A stretch of DNA of 64,000 nt from Saccharomonospora marina XMU15 (GTDB lineage: Bacteria; Actinomycetota; Actinomycetes; Mycobacteriales; Pseudonocardiaceae), in assembly GCF_000244955.1 (NCBI RefSeq), contig NZ_CM001439.1:2632628-2696627 (forward strand), given 5' to 3'. Shown one piece after another: positions 24,815 to 32,801 of this stretch. The notes under the pieces are model-generated. The model did not search any database. It was not told where the DNA came from and worked only from the letters and a program-made list of their open reading frames with translations. The position numbers were made by a program, and so were the translations under genes. How positions within the stretch are numbered: the first letter of the stretch is position 1; every line of letters starts with the position of its first letter.

Positions 24815-24898
24815 GGGAGCGCAGGACTCGCGGGTGGGAGCGCGGGACTCGCGGGTGGGAGCGCGGGACTCGCGGGTGGGAGCGGGGGACTCGCGCCG
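24815..24898. repeat. 21-bp tandem repeat array (reverse orientation), copy B
   Basis: Four contiguous 21-bp units (24815-24835, 24836-24856, 24857-24877, 24878-24898) of GGGAGCGCGGGACTCGCGGGT are the reverse complement of the family seen at 21466, 35049 and 51610. The array lies between two same-strand genes, ending 37 bp before ATG 24936. Confidence 0.92.
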
Positions 24899-24935
24899 AG
24901 TGGCAGGAACGCGGCCCGGCTTCGATACTCCGGCC

Positions 24936-25748
24936 ATGGGTGATCGAGTACACGGCTGGCGCAAGCTCGCGGGAGCCACCTGGGGCAGCCCCACGGACCC
25001 GCAGTTCTACGGCGAGCTGGACATCGACGCCACCGAACTGCTGGCGCACGTCGAACGGCTACGCGCGCGATCCGACACCCGCGTGACCGTCACGCACCTG
25101 ATCGGAAAGGCCGTCGCCCACGGGCTGCGCGAGGTTCCGCAGTTCGCGGTGCGGCTCACCGGAGGCCGTGCCGTCCCGAGAGACAGCCTCGACATCTTCT
25201 TCATCATCGCCGCCGGTGCGCAGGCGGAACTGAACGGGGTGAAGGTGGAGCACGTCGACCGCAAGTCGGCGATCGACGTCGCGAAAGAGGTGGCGCGAAG
25301 GGTCGAGGGCATCGAACGCGGCGCCGACACCGCTTTCGACCGAGGCAAGGCCCTGCTGGCCAGGCTGCCCCGGCCGGTGCTTCGCGCCGCGTTGCGGGGT
25401 GCTGCCTGGCTCACCTCCGACCTCAACCTCGACCTGTCCCGGTTCGGCATGCCGCGCCAGGCCTTCGGTGCGGCCATGGTGACGTCGGTGGGCATGTGGG
25501 GCGTCGCGCGTGGCTTCTCGCCGCTGGCGTCGTACTACCGCGTGCCGCTGCTGGTGCTGGTCGGCGCGATCACCGACCGGCCCGTCGTCCGCGACGGCGC
25601 GGTGACGGTCCGCCCCATGCTGACCCTGACCGCCACCGTGGACCACCGCTATGCCGACGGCAGCCATGCCGCCCGGCTGGCCGACGCGGTTCGCCGCTAC
25701 TGCGCCGACCCCACGGCGTTCGAACCACTGGGGAACGTCGCAGGGTAG
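24936..25748 (+). CDS. Acyltransferase-like protein (2-oxoacid dehydrogenase E2 catalytic-domain fold)
   Basis: The 270-residue protein resembles the catalytic domain of dihydrolipoamide acyltransferases/chloramphenicol acetyltransferase. It has TVTHLIGKAVAHGLREVPQFAVRL near residues 50-73 and a C-terminal ATVDHRYADGSHAARL that matches the DHRxxDG active-site motif (His plus Asp). It lacks lipoyl and peripheral-subunit-binding domains and has a membrane-interacting-looking central stretch (about 145-170), so it is not a normal pyruvate dehydrogenase E2. A stand-alone acyl-CoA transferase is plausible. ATG 24936 was chosen because the upstream frame is repeat DNA. Confidence 0.78.
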   Translation: MGDRVHGWRKLAGATWGSPTDPQFYGELDIDATELLAHVERLRARSDTRVTVTHLIGKAVAHGLREVPQFAVRLTGGRAVPRDSLDIFFIIAAGAQAELNGVKVEHVDRKSAIDVAKEVARRVEGIERGADTAFDRGKALLARLPRPVLRAALRGAAWLTSDLNLDLSRFGMPRQAFGAAMVTSVGMWGVARGFSPLASYYRVPLLVLVGAITDRPVVRDGAVTVRPMLTLTATVDHRYADGSHAARLADAVRRYCADPTAFEPLGNVAG

Positions 25749-25752
25749 CCAG

Positions 25753-25782
25753 CAGTCGTCGGTAGTCGTCGGCAGTCGTCGA
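25753..25782. repeat. Three-copy 10-bp direct repeat
   Basis: CAGTCGTCGG, TAGTCGTCGG and CAGTCGTCGA follow one another directly after the stop of the acyltransferase-like gene. The array is small and could be slippage-derived. It is unlike the 21-bp family. Confidence 0.6.
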
Positions 25783-25850
25783 TCGGCACCACGGCGAGAC
25801 CGTCCGACCGCTCGGAGTCGCCGACACTTCGGTGCGCGGCCGTCTAGGGT

Positions 25851-26219
25851 GTGACCATGCCGAACACCGCCGACGGGCAGGCAGCCGGGCTCGACCCCGC
25901 GCTACGGGCGGAGCTGCACGAGCTCACCGCCAGCTTGTGCAAGGCGCTCAACGAGCCAAAGCGGCTGATGCTGCTGTACGCGCTCGCCGACGGCCCGCGT
26001 TCGGTGGGGCAGCTGTGCGAGATTCTGGACACCACACAGCCCAACGTCTCCCAGCACCTGGCGATGTTGCGGGAGCGTGGCATCGTCGGCACCCGGCGAA
26101 ACGGCAACAGCATCATCTACTCGCTGCGCTATCCCCAGTTGCTGCGAGCCATCGACCTGCTGCGCGACATCATGGCCGCTGAGGCCGGGCGGCGCCGGGG
26201 CCTGGCCGGTCGCGGCTAG
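25851..26219 (+). CDS. ArsR/SmtB family transcriptional regulator
   Basis: The 122-residue protein has a winged helix-turn-helix of the ArsR type (LNEPKRLMLLYALADGPRSVGQLCEILDTTQPNVSQHLAMLRERGIV, about residues 33-78). It carries only two cysteines (Cys31 just before the DNA-binding domain and Cys55 in the HTH) and no classic CxC metal box, so it may sense redox state, sulfane sulfur or an organic ligand. Either GTG 25851 or ATG 25857 could be the start. Its 3' end overlaps the convergent LysR gene by 50 bp, tying it to the molybdoenzyme locus. Confidence 0.9.
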   Translation: MTMPNTADGQAAGLDPALRAELHELTASLCKALNEPKRLMLLYALADGPRSVGQLCEILDTTQPNVSQHLAMLRERGIVGTRRNGNSIIYSLRYPQLLRAIDLLRDIMAAEAGRRRGLAGRG

Positions 26220-27132
26220 CCGCGCCACCGGCACCGGTTGCCGCGACGACATCACGCAGCACCGGCGGGAGCTGCTCCCCGGACCGCAGCACCAACCGCA
26301 GCACCCGCCGTAGATCCAGGCCCTGCATCGGCACCACGACCAGCTTGCCCTGCGCCACGTCCTCGGCCAGGGCAAGCGAACTCAGCACGGCAGGCCCGAT
26401 CCCGGCCTCGACGGCGGCCTTGATGGCGGTGGTGGAGGACAGCTCCATGATCGGGGCCGGGCGCGAGTGGTAACCGAGCCCTTCAAGCTCGTGGTCCAGC
26501 ACGTAGCGGGTGCCCGACCCGGGTTCCCGGCTGATCAGCGGCGTCGCGGCGAGTTCGGACGCGCTCACCGGCTCGGTGCGGCGGGCCCACGGGTGGTCGT
26601 GCGGCACCACGAGCAGTAACTGGTCACGTGCCACCGGGTACGCGCGCAACCCCTCGGGCGGTCGAGCGCCCTCCACGAACCCCAGATCGGCCTTGCCGGA
26701 AAGCACCAGTTCGGCCACCTCGGCCGAGTTGACCACCTGCAGCCCGATCGTCGCGGCAGGCAGCCGCCTGCGCAGCTCCGCCAGCCAGCCGGGCAACAGG
26801 TACTCGGCGATGGTCATGCTGCACGCGAGCTGGATACGGCTGGCCTGCTGGTTACGCAGCGCCGATATCCCCGCGTCCAGTTCGGCGGCCGCGTCGACAA
26901 CGCGACCCGCCCAGTCGGCGATCACCGCGCCCTCGTCGGTGAGCTGCGAGCCGGTCGCCGACCGCACGATCAGGGGTACCCCGATCAGGCGCTCCATGTT
27001 GCGCACGCGCGACGCGGCGGCGGGTTGCGAGATGCCGTGCTCGCGCGCGGCCTTACCCAGACTTCCCAGCTTGGCGACGCTGAGCAGCAGATCGAGGGCA
27101 CCGATCTCCGGTACCCGTGGCGGCAGTGGCAC
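26170..27132 (-). CDS. LysR-family transcriptional regulator divergent from the molybdoenzyme operon
   Basis: The protein of about 320 residues has an N-terminal LysR helix-turn-helix (ALDLLLSVAKLGSLGKAAREHGISQPAAASRVRNMERLIGVPL, about residues 11-54) and a periplasmic-binding-fold effector domain (IQLACSMTIAEYLLPGWLAELRRRLP, LVVPHDHPWA). GTG 27132 is preferred as start because the next upstream candidate (TTG 27150) falls inside a 29-bp perfect palindrome (27141-27169) that is almost certainly this regulator's operator. It is divergent from the Fe-S/NrfD-molybdoenzyme operon, which it probably activates. The effector is unknown; the relatives CysB and CbbR bind sulfur or carbon metabolites. 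Confidence 0.91.
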   Translation of the reverse strand: MPLPPRVPEIGALDLLLSVAKLGSLGKAAREHGISQPAAASRVRNMERLIGVPLIVRSATGSQLTDEGAVIADWAGRVVDAAAELDAGISALRNQQASRIQLACSMTIAEYLLPGWLAELRRRLPAATIGLQVVNSAEVAELVLSGKADLGFVEGARPPEGLRAYPVARDQLLLVVPHDHPWARRTEPVSASELAATPLISREPGSGTRYVLDHELEGLGYHSRPAPIMELSSTTAIKAAVEAGIGPAVLSSLALAEDVAQGKLVVVPMQGLDLRRVLRLVLRSGEQLPPVLRDVVAATGAGGAASRDRPGPGAARPQRP

Positions 27133-27140
27133 GCGTTCAC

Positions 27141-27169
27141 GGTACTCCAAAGTTCAGCTTTGGAGTACC
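27141..27169. promoter_or_regulatory. Perfect 12-bp inverted repeat, probable LysR operator
   Basis: GGTACTCCAAAG-TTCAG-CTTTGGAGTACC has perfect 12-bp arms and a 5-bp spacer. It lies 9 bp upstream of the LysR start (27132) and 73 bp upstream of the TTG start of the divergent Fe-S subunit. Size, symmetry and position match a LysR recognition site used for autorepression and divergent activation. Confidence 0.85.
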
Positions 27170-27241
27170 CAGGATCGACGTTGCTACCGGGGGTGTGGCC
27201 ACGGAACTAGCGTCACAGCGGGTCACAGTACGGAGGTTCCA

Positions 27242-28786
27242 TTGCGGTACGGCTTCGCGATCGACCAGCGCACGTGCATCGGCTGCCACGCCTGCACGGT
27301 CGCCTGCAAGACCGAGCATGAGGTTCCGGTCGGACAGTTCCGCACCTGGGTGAAGTACGTGGAGTCGGGAGAGTTCCCCGCCACCACCCGGGATTTCGGC
27401 GTCATGCGGTGCAACCACTGCACCGACGCCCCTTGCGTGAAGATCTGTCCCACCCAGGCTCTGTTCAAGCGGGACGACGGCATCGTCGACTTCGACAACG
27501 AGCGTTGCATCGGGTGCAAGGCCTGCATGCAGGGCTGCCCCTACGACGCGATCTACATCGACGAGGACACCCACACGGCCGCGAAGTGCAACTTCTGCGC
27601 CCACCGGGTGGACGAGGGTTTGGAGCCCGCCTGCGTGGTGGTGTGCCCGACGCACTCCATCTGGGTCGGCGACCTCGACGACCCCACCAGCGGGATCGCC
27701 AAGCTCGTGAACGAGAACCCGGTGCAGGTCAGGGCCCCTGAGCAGAACACCGGACCGAACGTGTTCTACCTCGGGGCGGACCGCGCCGTGCTGGACCCGC
27801 AGGCCGCACCCACCGGTGAGTCGTACCTGTGGGCGCGCCCGGACGAGCACCGCAAGTCGGCGTCCAAGGATCTCCCGGTCGACCCGGTGAGCAAGGCACG
27901 CACCACGCTCAACACCGCGCACCCGAGGCCGTGGGGCTGGCGGGTCACGACCTACCTGTGGACCAAGGCCGTCGGCGCGGGCGCGATGCTGCTCGCCGCC
28001 CTGGCACACCTGCTCGGTGTGGACCTCGGCGCGGTCGGCGACATCGTGGCTCCGGCCGTCGGTGTGGCCGGTATCGCGATCACCGGTGTGCTGCTGGTGT
28101 GGGACCTCAAGCGACCCGAGCGCTTCCTGTACATCCTGCTCAAACCCAACCCGACCTCGTGGATGTTCTGGGGCGCGGTGGTGCTCGGAGCGGGAGCGGC
28201 GCTGTTCGTGGCGTGGCTGGCGATGGGCGTGCTGGGCACCGCCGGAATCGTCGCCGCCTCCACCGTGGACACGGTGTTCACGTGGCTGGCCGTTCCCGCA
28301 TTGCTCGCCGCCGCGATGACCGCGGGCTACACCGGGTTCCTGTTCGGCCAGGCCGAGGGACGCGACCTGTGGCAGTCGCCGCTGCTGTTCTGGCACCTCG
28401 TCGTGCAGGCCTTCATGGTCGGCGCCGGCGCGCTCGCCGTCGCCGCACTGGTCGAGGGCACCGACGCCGCGGGCCGCACCTTCGTGCTGTCCGCGCTGAC
28501 CGTCACGGCACTGCTGCACGTGTTCATGCTGCTCTTCGAATACCTGGGCAGGCACGCCACCAGGCACGCCGCCGCGGCCGCGCACATGGTCGTCTCCGGT
28601 CGCTACGCACGGCTGTTCTGGGCGGGAGGCATCGGACTCGCCCTGCTCGCGACGGCGCTCGCGGGCGCAGGCTGGGCCGCGGGATCACTCGCACTCGGGC
28701 TGCTGGCAGGGCTCGTGGTGCAGGCCGCGCTGCTGGCCTACGAGAGCGTCTTCGTCCGCGCCGGGCAAGACGTCCCGCTGTCCTGA
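27242..28786 (+). CDS. Fused 4x[4Fe-4S] ferredoxin subunit and NrfD/PsrC-type membrane anchor
   Basis: The 514-residue protein joins two subunits normally encoded separately in complex iron-sulfur molybdoenzymes. Residues 1-190 hold four cysteine clusters (CIGCHACTVAC, CNHCTDAPCVKICP, CIGCKACMQGCP, CNFCAHRVDEGLEPACVVVCP). Residues about 230-514 hold eight or so membrane helices of the NrfD/PsrC quinone-reacting type (LVWDLKRPERFLYILLKPNPTSWMFWGA). The TTG start at 27242 is set by GGAGGT at 27232-27237. There is no signal peptide. It would pass electrons between the molybdoenzyme encoded 32 bp downstream and the quinone pool, with the Fe-S domain on the cytoplasmic side. Confidence 0.9.
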   Translation: MRYGFAIDQRTCIGCHACTVACKTEHEVPVGQFRTWVKYVESGEFPATTRDFGVMRCNHCTDAPCVKICPTQALFKRDDGIVDFDNERCIGCKACMQGCPYDAIYIDEDTHTAAKCNFCAHRVDEGLEPACVVVCPTHSIWVGDLDDPTSGIAKLVNENPVQVRAPEQNTGPNVFYLGADRAVLDPQAAPTGESYLWARPDEHRKSASKDLPVDPVSKARTTLNTAHPRPWGWRVTTYLWTKAVGAGAMLLAALAHLLGVDLGAVGDIVAPAVGVAGIAITGVLLVWDLKRPERFLYILLKPNPTSWMFWGAVVLGAGAALFVAWLAMGVLGTAGIVAASTVDTVFTWLAVPALLAAAMTAGYTGFLFGQAEGRDLWQSPLLFWHLVVQAFMVGAGALAVAALVEGTDAAGRTFVLSALTVTALLHVFMLLFEYLGRHATRHAAAAAHMVVSGRYARLFWAGGIGLALLATALAGAGWAAGSLALGLLAGLVVQAALLAYESVFVRAGQDVPLS

Positions 28787-28818
28787 ACCCCATGCCATCA
28801 CGAAAGGAGCCTCCCACT

Positions 28819-31650
28819 ATGACCGGGACCGAACCGGTGCTGCCGGGAGCGCGAACCCACGAGCACCTGCGCAACTTCCCTCCGGTGTCCGACTGGGACA
28901 ACCACATCGAGTACGACGCGAAGGCGCATCCGCGCAAGGTCCCGCACTCCTACATGCTGATCCCCACCACGTGCTTCAACTGCGAGAGTGCGTGCGGCCT
29001 GCTGGCCTACGTCGACAAGGACGACCTGTCGGTCAAGAAGCTGGAAGGCAACCCCGCACACCCCGGTTCGCGTGGCCGCAACTGCGCCAAGGGCCCGGCG
29101 ACGGTCAACCAGCTCGACGACCCCGAGCGCATCCTGCACCCGATGCGGCGCAAGGGTGAGCGCGGTGGCGGCGAGTGGGAGCGCGTGAGTTGGGACGACG
29201 CGCTCGACGACATCGCGGGTCGCATCCGCAAGGCGATCAGCGAGGACCGCCACAACGAGATCATGTACCACGTCGGCAGGCCCGGTGAGGACGGCTTCGC
29301 CGAACGGTTCCTCACCGCGTGGGGCGTGGACGGGCACAACTCCCACACCAACATCTGCTCGGCGGGAGCCCGCCTCGGCATGTCGTTGTGGACCGGTTTC
29401 GACCGGCCCTCCGCCGACCACGCCAACGCCAAGGTCATCCTGCTGCTGTCGAGCCACCTGGAGACCGGCCACTACTTCAACCCGCACGCGCAGCGGATCA
29501 TGGAGGGCAAGCAGTCCGGGGCCAAGCTGATCGTGGTCGATCCCCGGATGTCCAACACCGCCTCCCACGCCGACGTGTGGCTGGCGCCGTGGCCGGGAAG
29601 CGAGGCCGCGATCCTGCTGGCCGTTGCCTCCTACCTGCTGCGCACCCGCAGGATCGACAAGGAGTTCGTGCGGCGCTGGTTCAACTGGCGCACCTACCTG
29701 GAGGAACTGCACCCCGACGTCGAGCCGGACTTCGAGGTGTTCCTCGACCGGATCACCGCCGACTACGACGAGTACACCTTCGAGTTCGCGGCCGAGGAGG
29801 CGCAGATCCCGGCCGAGCGCATCGCCGAGATCGCCGAACTGGTCGCGGACTGCGACGGCAGGCTCGCCGCCCACGTCTGGCGCGCGGCGACCGCGGGCAA
29901 CCTCGGCGGCTGGCAGGTGGCGCGCGCGCTGTGGTTCGTGCTCGCGCTCACCGGCAGCATCGGCAAGCGCGGTGGCACCAGCCCCAACGGCTGGCACAAG
30001 TTCATCCCGCACGGCCCCAACAAGCCGGAACCCCACGAGCGGTGGAACGAACTGACCTGGCCGCGGGAGTACCCGCTGGCCACCAACGAGATGTCGATCC
30101 TGCTGCCGCACTTCCTCGCCGAGGGCCGAGGCAAGCTGGAGGTGTACTTCTCCCGCGTCTACAACCCGATCTGGACCAACCCGGACGGGTTCACCTGGAT
30201 GGAGGCGCTGACCGACCAGGACAAGGTCGGCCTGCACGTGGCGCTGACCCCGACGTGGTCGGAGACCGCCGAGTTCGCCGACTACGTGCTGCCGATGGGG
30301 CACTCCAGCGAGCGGCACGACACGCAGTCCTACGAGACGCACGCCGGGCGCTGGCTGGGTTTCCGGCAGCCGGTGCGCAGGGTCGCAATGGACAAGCTCG
30401 GCAAGGAATACACCGACACCCGCGACGCCAACCCCGGCGAGGTGTGGGAGGAGAACGAGTTCTGGTTCGAGCTGTCGTGGCGCATCGACCCCGACGGCAG
30501 CCTCGGCATCCGCCGCTACTTCGAGTCGCCGTACCGGCCCGGTGAGAAGATCACGGTGGACGAGTACTACCGGTGGATGTTCGAGAACGAGGTGCCCGGC
30601 CTGCCGAAGAAGGCAGCCGATCAGGGCATGGAACCGCTGGAGTACATGCGCCGCTACGGCGTCGTCGAGGTCGACACCGACGTGTACCGGGTGGACGAGC
30701 GGCCGGTGACCGAAAGCCAGCTCGCCGAGGCCACCGCCGACGAGAACGGCGTGCTGCGCACCCCGGTGACCCCGGACTCGGTGGCACCGGTGATCGGCGA
30801 GGCGGGCGCGGTCGGCCTCAAGCACGAGGACGGCACCGCCACGTTCGGCTGGCCGACACCGTCGCGCAGGCTGGAGGTCTACTCCACCTCGATGCGGGAC
30901 TGGGGCTGGCCGGAGCACACCACGCCCGGCTACATCCGCTCGCACGTCGCCAGGAGCGAGATCGACCTGGAGGCCGGTGAGTTGGTGCTCGTGCCCACCT
31001 TCCGGCTGCCCACACTGATCCACACCCGCTCGGGCAACGCGAAGTACCTCAACGAGATCTCCAACACCCACCCGCTGTGGCTGAACTCCGTGGACGCCGC
31101 GCGGCACGGCGTCGCCACCGACGACCTGGTGCGGATCAACACCGAGATCGGCTACTTCGTGGCGCGGGTCTGGGTGACCGAGGGCATCCGTCCCGGCGTG
31201 TGCGCGCTGTCGCACCACATGGGCCGGTGGCGGCTGCACCCGGGCGAGGGCAGTCGCTGGGTCAGCGGCATGGTGGAGCTTTCCCATCCCGACGGTGAGC
31301 ACACCTGGCTGCTGCGGCACAAGGGCGGCGTCGCGCCGTTCGAGTCCTCCGACCCCGATTCCAGCCGAATCGACTGGACCGACCCCGGCGTGCACCAGAA
31401 CCTGGCGTTCCCCGTGCATCCCGACCCGCACTCCGGCATGCACGCGTGGCTGCAGAAGATTCGCATGGAGCACGCGAGGCCGCAGGACCGCTACGGCGAC
31501 GTCTACGTGGACACCCGGCGTTCGGCCGAGGTCTACCGGGAATGGCTCGGCAAGACCCGCGCGACCCTCGGCCCCGGTGGCAAGCGCAGGCCGGAGTTCA
31601 TGATGCGCCCGCTGGCGCCCAAGCTCCGCGGCTACCAGGTGGACGGGTGA
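28819..31650 (+). CDS. Molybdopterin oxidoreductase catalytic subunit (DMSO reductase family), cytoplasmic
   Basis: The 943-residue protein is a CISM-type Mo/W enzyme. Its N-terminal [4Fe-4S] site is Cys52, Cys55, Cys59 and Cys89 (CFNCESACG to RGRNCAKGP). The metal-ligand region HTNICSAGARLG suggests Cys180 as the Mo/W ligand, as in formate dehydrogenase-, Nap- and Psr-like enzymes. There is no in-frame TGA, so no selenocysteine. It has no Tat signal and must act in the cytoplasm. This excludes typical periplasmic thiosulfate, tetrathionate or arsenate reductases and resembles the SoeABC sulfite-oxidising arrangement. The ATG 28819 is preceded by GAAAGGAG. The substrate is unresolved: formate, sulfite or another sulfur oxyanion are candidates. 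Confidence 0.88.
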   Translation: MTGTEPVLPGARTHEHLRNFPPVSDWDNHIEYDAKAHPRKVPHSYMLIPTTCFNCESACGLLAYVDKDDLSVKKLEGNPAHPGSRGRNCAKGPATVNQLDDPERILHPMRRKGERGGGEWERVSWDDALDDIAGRIRKAISEDRHNEIMYHVGRPGEDGFAERFLTAWGVDGHNSHTNICSAGARLGMSLWTGFDRPSADHANAKVILLLSSHLETGHYFNPHAQRIMEGKQSGAKLIVVDPRMSNTASHADVWLAPWPGSEAAILLAVASYLLRTRRIDKEFVRRWFNWRTYLEELHPDVEPDFEVFLDRITADYDEYTFEFAAEEAQIPAERIAEIAELVADCDGRLAAHVWRAATAGNLGGWQVARALWFVLALTGSIGKRGGTSPNGWHKFIPHGPNKPEPHERWNELTWPREYPLATNEMSILLPHFLAEGRGKLEVYFSRVYNPIWTNPDGFTWMEALTDQDKVGLHVALTPTWSETAEFADYVLPMGHSSERHDTQSYETHAGRWLGFRQPVRRVAMDKLGKEYTDTRDANPGEVWEENEFWFELSWRIDPDGSLGIRRYFESPYRPGEKITVDEYYRWMFENEVPGLPKKAADQGMEPLEYMRRYGVVEVDTDVYRVDERPVTESQLAEATADENGVLRTPVTPDSVAPVIGEAGAVGLKHEDGTATFGWPTPSRRLEVYSTSMRDWGWPEHTTPGYIRSHVARSEIDLEAGELVLVPTFRLPTLIHTRSGNAKYLNEISNTHPLWLNSVDAARHGVATDDLVRINTEIGYFVARVWVTEGIRPGVCALSHHMGRWRLHPGEGSRWVSGMVELSHPDGEHTWLLRHKGGVAPFESSDPDSSRIDWTDPGVHQNLAFPVHPDPHSGMHAWLQKIRMEHARPQDRYGDVYVDTRRSAEVYREWLGKTRATLGPGGKRRPEFMMRPLAPKLRGYQVDG

Positions 31651-31654
31651 GGTC

Positions 31655-32797
31655 ATGCTGACCCGTAACAGAGGCAAAGCCGGCAAAGCCACCGTCGACG
31701 AGGCGGCACTGCGTGAGGCGGTGGCCGCCGTACCCGATCCGGAGATCCATCGCGGCATCGGCGAGCTGGAGATGCTGCGTTCGGTCACCGTCGGCCGGGG
31801 CGGCGCCGTGCACGTCGAGATCGCGCTCACCACCCCCGCCTGCCCGCTTCGTGACCGGCTGACCGCCGACGTCACCTCGGCAGCCACCGAGGTGTCCGGC
31901 GTGAGCAGCGTGCAGGTCAGCTTCACCAGCATGACCGAGCGCGAACGCATGGAGCTGGCAGGGCGGCTGCGCGGCAACACCGAAGGCGGCGGCCCCGCCA
32001 ACGCCTTGGGTTCGCGGACGGCGGTGTACGCGGTGGCCAGCGGCAAGGGCGGCGTCGGCAAGTCGTCCGTCGCCGCGAACCTCGCGGTGGCGCTTGCCGC
32101 CTCGGGCAAGCGGGTCGGGCTGATCGACGCCGACGTGTGGGGCTACTCGGTCCCGCAGCTGTTCGGCGTGCGGCGCAACCCGGTCGCGCTCAAGGGGCTC
32201 ATGCTGCCCGTCGAGGCGCACGGGGTGCGGCTGATGTCGGTCGGCTTCTTCGTCTCCGAGGAGGAGCCGGTCGTCTGGCGCGGCCCGATGCTGCACAAGG
32301 CGCTGGAACAGTTCCTGTCCGATGTGCACTGGGGAGAGCTGGACGTGCTGCTGCTCGACCTGCCACCCGGCACAGGCGACATCACGCTGTCGCTGCTCGA
32401 GCTGTTGCCGCAGGCCGCGCTGCTGGCGGTCACCACGCCGCAGCCTGCCGCGCGCAACGTCGCCTCCAGGGTCGGCCGCATGGCCAAGGACATGCGGATG
32501 CCGGTGGCGGGCGTGGTGGAGAACATGAGCACACTTCACTGCGCCAGCTGTGGCGAGCACACCGCGATGTTCGGCTCCGGCGGCGGGCAGCAACTGGCCG
32601 ACGAACTCGGCACCGAGCTGCTCGCGCAGATACCGCTGGACGTGGCGCTGCGCGAGGCAGGCGACATCGGGGTGCCCGTGGTGACGGGGGCGCCGCTGGC
32701 GCAGTCCGCCGCCGCGTTCACCGAGTTGGCGCAGCGGCTTCCGGTCGTGCGACGCAGCATCGCCGGGCTGGCACTGCCGCTGTCGGTCGTGAACTGA
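31655..32797 (+). CDS. Mrp/NBP35/ApbC-type Fe-S carrier ATPase with N-terminal DUF59
   Basis: The 380-residue protein has an N-terminal DUF59/MIP18 domain (VPDPEIHRGIGELEM, with the conserved Cys63 in TTPACPLRD), a deviant Walker A P-loop (SGKGGVGKS, 129-137) and the C-terminal CASC motif (Cys296, Cys299) that bridges an Fe-S cluster between two protomers. Such proteins insert or carry Fe-S clusters. It starts 4 bp after the molybdoenzyme stop. A housekeeping mrp would normally stand elsewhere, so this copy probably serves the five-cluster enzyme of this operon. Confidence 0.93.
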   Translation: MLTRNRGKAGKATVDEAALREAVAAVPDPEIHRGIGELEMLRSVTVGRGGAVHVEIALTTPACPLRDRLTADVTSAATEVSGVSSVQVSFTSMTERERMELAGRLRGNTEGGGPANALGSRTAVYAVASGKGGVGKSSVAANLAVALAASGKRVGLIDADVWGYSVPQLFGVRRNPVALKGLMLPVEAHGVRLMSVGFFVSEEEPVVWRGPMLHKALEQFLSDVHWGELDVLLLDLPPGTGDITLSLLELLPQAALLAVTTPQPAARNVASRVGRMAKDMRMPVAGVVENMSTLHCASCGEHTAMFGSGGGQQLADELGTELLAQIPLDVALREAGDIGVPVVTGAPLAQSAAAFTELAQRLPVVRRSIAGLALPLSVVN

Positions 32798-32801
32798 AAC
32801 C

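Noticed and set aside
24936-25748. Dihydrolipoamide acyltransferase E2 of a 2-oxoacid dehydrogenase complex
   Set aside because: Lipoyl and subunit-binding domains are absent and no E1/E3 genes are nearby; only the catalytic-fold resemblance remains.
28819-31650. Selenocysteine in the molybdoenzyme active site
   Set aside because: The frame has no internal TGA, and the likely ligand position (residue 180) is a cysteine codon.
28798-32109. Very long open frame (about 1100 codons) on the minus strand opposite the molybdoenzyme and mrp genes
   Set aside because: It is the antisense shadow of strongly conserved genes in high-GC DNA. Its translation is low-complexity His/Arg/Val-rich and matches no family.
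31655-32797. Plasmid/chromosome partition ParA protein
   Set aside because: The CASC motif, DUF59 domain and operon position identify Mrp/ApbC rather than ParA, and no parB or origin is near.
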